From an uncultured Neisseriaceae bacterium (GTDB lineage: Bacteria; Pseudomonadota; Gammaproteobacteria; Burkholderiales; UBA11063): a stretch of 7,899 bases of DNA. Below the pieces are notes generated by a model. It ran no database searches and was not told the DNA's origin. It worked only from the letters and a program-made list of their open reading frames with translations. Positions 6,305 to 7,899 of the stretch are shown here, piece by piece; position 1 is the first letter of the stretch; each line of letters starts with the position of its first letter. The translations under genes and the position numbers were made by a program. The stretch lies in NCBI GenBank assembly GCA_903891375.1, contig CAITEL010000021.1:1-7899 (forward strand), in the 5' to 3' direction.

Positions 6305-7593
6305 AAAAACCACTTATTCTGATGATTTTATTATTATCGACTACCGCTTATGCAAGTAGTGCTGGTAGTTATAGTACTAACTTATTACTTTGGTTAGCTT
6401 TAATTTATGCTGTTGCTATTTTTGCTCGTGCCAGTGATAAAATCGGCCAACCAAATGTATTAGGTCAATTGATATTTGGTGTTGTAATTAGTGCTATAGC
6501 TTCCTTTAGTATCTTTGGCTTAACTAACATAACCCATAATGATACTTTGTCCTTTTTTGCCGAACTAGGCAGTATCTTTCTTCTACTTGAAATTGGCCTT
6601 GAGTCTTCGCTTAAAGATATAAGTAGTGCTGGAAAACATGCTGTGATAGTTGCAGTTATTGGTGTTTTAGTACCATTTGTACTTGGATTTTTTATTGTTG
6701 TGCCATATATTTTAAATTCGCACAACACCAACTTACAACTTTTTATTGGCTCAATGCTGGCTGTCACCTCTACTGGAATCTCAGTTAGTGTGTTTAAAGA
6801 GTTAAACATGCTAAAAAATCAAGCATGCAAAATTGTGCTTGCCGCATCGGTGATTGATGATATTTTAGGCCTAGTGCTACTCTCAATTACCACTGGCTTA
6901 ACCCTAGAAGGCACTATTAACCCTAGTAGTATCGGGATAAATATTATTAACGTAGCATTATTTTTCTTAATTAGTATAGCTTTTGGGATATACATCTTGC
7001 CCACAATTATAAGATTCTTAAGCAAAGTAAATAGTAATAGTGATACTATTATACTCATCATTATAGTATTTTGCTTTAGCCTATCCTACATTGCTGGTCA
7101 AATCGGCTTAGCCTTTATTATTGGTGCATTTTTGGCTGGACTAATGCTATCACCTCAACTATTCAAGCAATTTCAGCAAATTAAAGGAAAAAAACATTTT
7201 TTAGAAAACGATCACCAACTCGAATATCTAGTTGCCCCATACGGAAAAATTTTCACCCCTATCTTTTTTATATATGCAGGTATGCAAGTTGATATTCTTA
7301 ATACTTTTAATTATTCCACAGTTAAAATAGCTATATTAATTAGCTTTATTGCCATTATTGGTAAGGTCGTTGCTGGAATATTTTTACCTAAAAATATTAA
7401 TAAATGGTTAGTTGGTTTTGGTATGGTGCCTCGTGGTGAAATTGGTTTAATCTTTGCTATCGCTGGACTACAACTTAAAATAATTAATCACGAACTCTTT
7501 GCCGCACTCCTACTTATGATTATTATTACCTCTATAATAACTCCAATCGTATTAACCGCACTTACTAAACGAGAAATGCGCCGAGAATCGTAA
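6301..7593 (+). CDS. CPA2-family cation:proton antiporter (NapA/KefB-like membrane domain only)
   Basis: This inner-membrane exchanger swaps Na+ or K+ for protons, for pH and salt homeostasis. Its 430 aa hold the transport domain alone; the C-terminal RCK/TrkA-N domain of Kef and many relatives is missing. Family motifs are QPNVLGQLIFG (50-60), the broken-helix TSTGIS (156-161), and the ion-binding Asp pair D186-D187 in ASVIDDILGLV. Next comes YIAGQIGLAFIIGAFLAGL (263-281), a Lys in GKVVAG (K355, a candidate for the lysine that pairs with the Asp site in NapA), and MVPRGEIGLIFA (375-386). Two adjacent acids are typical of electrogenic members such as NapA. The first 19 residues look like a cleavable signal peptide ending AYA-SS, seen in some CPA2 proteins. 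The start is within the ATGA overlap with tatC. The ion selected is unknown. Confidence 0.92.
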   Translation: MKKPLILMILLLSTTAYASSAGSYSTNLLLWLALIYAVAIFARASDKIGQPNVLGQLIFGVVISAIASFSIFGLTNITHNDTLSFFAELGSIFLLLEIGLESSLKDISSAGKHAVIVAVIGVLVPFVLGFFIVVPYILNSHNTNLQLFIGSMLAVTSTGISVSVFKELNMLKNQACKIVLAASVIDDILGLVLLSITTGLTLEGTINPSSIGINIINVALFFLISIAFGIYILPTIIRFLSKVNSNSDTIILIIIVFCFSLSYIAGQIGLAFIIGAFLAGLMLSPQLFKQFQQIKGKKHFLENDHQLEYLVAPYGKIFTPIFFIYAGMQVDILNTFNYSTVKIAILISFIAIIGKVVAGIFLPKNINKWLVGFGMVPRGEIGLIFAIAGLQLKIINHELFAALLLMIIITSIITPIVLTALTKREMRRES

Positions 7594-7598
7594 TATAC

Positions 7599-7634
7599 TC
7601 GAATAGATTATTGAATAAGTTGTCAATTATTCGA
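7599..7634. terminator. Possible bidirectional terminator between convergent genes
   Basis: The inverted repeat TCGAATA (7599-7605) / TATTCGA (7628-7634) is perfect. Just inside it, ATTGA (7610-7614) pairs with TCAAT (7623-7627), leaving a 4-nt bulge and an 8-nt loop. TAATTTTAT follows on the plus side, a weak T-tract. It overlaps the stop codon of the convergent gene. The stem is AT-rich, so strength is doubtful. Confidence 0.35.
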
Positions 7635-7899
7635 TAATTTTATATGCAAAATCGCTTATATTACGGTCTGATTTCGAGAATTCAGCCCCAATAAGGTATA
7701 TTTTGTCATATTTACCTTGATATTTTTCTGCATATTTTTTGCGTATGAGTTGCTCTAATGCAGTACAATTGTCATCGGTATTATTATCGTCAAGTATTAG
7801 GTTATCTTTATTGGTGGTTTTTAGTTCAAATATATAAACACAATTTTGAAGAATAAGGGTGAGGTCAATTCGTCCATAGTTAGTTGTATCTTCAGCAAT
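7627..7899 (-). CDS. PD-(D/E)XK nuclease-domain protein (AAA-ATPase-like/DUF1703 type), C-terminal part
   Basis: The minus-strand frame is open from the window edge to TAA at 7629-7627, giving the last 90 residues. They contain the nuclease-fold core: GRIDLTLIL with its Asp, then VYIFELKT, the (D/E)xK half of the motif. The helix ALEQLIRKKYAEKYQGKYDK and the strand IYLIGAEFSKSDRNISDF follow. This C-terminal pattern (LEQIxxKxYxxKY, then IxLIGIxFxxxxRNI) is typical of a family that has an AAA-like ATPase domain ahead of a PD-(D/E)XK domain (PDDEXK_9). The family is often multicopy in host-associated and Bacteroidetes genomes, and its role is unproven. The ATPase part would lie to the right of the window. 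The gene converges on the antiporter, 33 nt away. Confidence 0.75.
   Translation of the reverse strand: MAEDTTNYGRIDLTLILQNCVYIFELKTTNKDNLILDDNNTDDNCTALEQLIRKKYAEKYQGKYDKIYLIGAEFSKSDRNISDFAYKIIE

Noticed and set aside
6465..7061. Minus-strand open frames of 114 and 80 codons inside the antiporter gene
   Set aside because: They are antisense to a gene with clear conserved motifs and show no domain of their own.

Overview
This is an AT-rich window with tightly packed genes, most likely from a low-GC proteobacterium. The tatB-tatC pair points there, as do the PepD-type aminoacyl-histidine dipeptidase and the long dGTPase. A host-associated gammaproteobacterium is my best guess, but the sequence does not fix the genus. 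TGA is used as a stop (tatC) along with TAA and TAG, so the code is standard.

Layout. Positions 1-708 have no intact gene. The minus strand there carries two decayed neighbours: a beta-carbonic-anhydrase fragment (about 470 down to 299) with a one-base frameshift inside its zinc-binding His-x-x-Cys motif, and 9 bp after its stop the start of a bestrophin-family membrane protein (289 down to the window edge) interrupted by an in-frame TAA. A 42-nt imperfect hairpin (561-602) lies between this debris and the next gene. Positions 709-5106 hold a minus-strand operon, transcribed pepD, dgt, then an EmrB/QacA-type 14-TM efflux transporter, with gaps of 18 and 36 nt. Positions 5107-5208 are a divergent promoter region. 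Positions 5209-7593 hold a plus-strand, overlapping operon: tatB, tatC (23-nt overlap) and a CPA2/NapA-like cation:proton antiporter (ATGA overlap). A convergent, cut-off gene for a PD-(D/E)XK nuclease-domain protein ends at 7627.

Function. The minus-strand operon combines dipeptide salvage, dNTP control and drug or solute efflux, with no obvious common pathway. The plus-strand operon makes two parts of the Tat translocase, which is powered by the proton-motive force, and an antiporter that exchanges protons for cations, so both depend on the same gradient. No tatA or emrA is present here. I do not see a novel defence system or mobile element. The points most worth following are the decayed carbonic anhydrase/bestrophin pair, the unusual TatC substitutions at the signal-peptide recognition site, and a possibly leaderless tatB transcript.
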